DNA of 14,010 nucleotides from DATHGT01 sp035317605 (lineage in GTDB: Bacteria; Methylomirabilota; Methylomirabilia; Rokubacteriales; CSP1-6), in assembly GCA_035317605.1 (NCBI GenBank), contig DATHGT010000143.1:1-14010 (forward strand), written 5' to 3'. Both the position numbers and the translations under genes were made by a program. How positions within the stretch are numbered: the stretch's first letter is position 1; the number at the start of each line of letters is the position of its first letter. The notes under the pieces were generated by a model. That model worked only from the letters and a program-made list of their open reading frames with translations, was not told where the DNA came from and searched no databases. This document shows positions 13,867 to 14,010 of the stretch, piece after piece.

Positions 13867-14010
13867 TCGACGACGCGCAGCTCGCCGCCATCGCCAGGGA
13901 GTGCCGGGTGCAGATCATCCGGATGATCACCCACGCCGGCTCGGGCCATCCCGGTGGCTCGCTCTCGGTGATCGACCTGGTGACCACGCTGTTCTTCCAG
14001 CGCATGCGCC
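13863..14010 (+). CDS. Transketolase N-terminal (ThDP-binding) subunit, partial
   Basis: Only the first 49 codons are in the window: REC-RVQIIRMI then THAGSGHPGGSLSVIDLVTTLFF. HAGSGHPGGS is the hallmark of the thiamine-diphosphate-binding half of transketolase. A start this close to that motif is typical of the split N-terminal subunit, but a full-length enzyme cannot be excluded. The start is TTG at 13863, overlapping the pmbA TGA as TTGA, with a strong GGAGG (13851-13855) 7 nt upstream. It belongs to the same operon; the link to the protease genes is not obvious. Confidence 0.85.
   Translation, partial: MIDDAQLAAIARECRVQIIRMITHAGSGHPGGSLSVIDLVTTLFFQRMR

Overview
The window is very GC-rich bacterial DNA, densely coded on both strands, with 15 genes (two cut by the window edges) and no rRNA, tRNA, CRISPR array or mobile element visible. 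The family B DNA polymerase ends in a bacterial sliding-clamp motif, so the host is a bacterium. Two proteins have export signals. The gene mix (three unrelated SDRs, DUF309, TldD/PmbA, split transketolase) would suit an uncultivated soil or subsurface lineage such as Methylomirabilota/Rokubacteria or a deltaproteobacterium, but that is a guess. Most genes end in TGA, so UGA is a normal stop codon here.

Layout. (a) 1-2479, minus strand: a divergent SDR, a YihY/BrkB membrane protein and a canonical SDR that runs off the window, probably one transcription unit. (b) 2584-6783, plus strand: a four-TPR protein, a family B DNA polymerase and a secreted alkaline phosphatase, ending at a strong hairpin shared with a convergent gene. 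(c) 6810-9114, minus strand: an RDD membrane protein and a DUF309 protein coupled by an ATGA overlap, then an SDR with degenerate catalytic residues, then an RRM RNA-binding protein with its own TTGACA promoter. (d) 9133-14010, plus strand: moeA, tldD, an exported rhodanese, pmbA and the start of a transketolase N-terminal subunit, joined by overlaps or gaps of a few bases.

The main discovery is in block (d). The rhodanese frame (11888-12310) has an in-frame TGA exactly where the catalytic cysteine belongs: ...VVFY-[TGA]-TCPHALARGAS... The second half of the domain continues intact after it. A 7-bp GC stem with a GGG loop starts 15 nt after the TGA, which fits a bacterial SECIS element. The read-through product ends in a GTGA overlap with pmbA, and pmbA has no Shine-Dalgarno of its own. 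I interpret this as a candidate exported selenocysteine rhodanese inside a moeA-tldD-pmbA operon, where read-through may also set pmbA translation.

Other points of interest: an 18-bp divergent spacer between moeA and the RDD gene that looks like a two-way leaderless promoter, a second leaderless-type start at the TPR gene, two SDRs without the usual catalytic residues, and a structured leader before the RRM gene.
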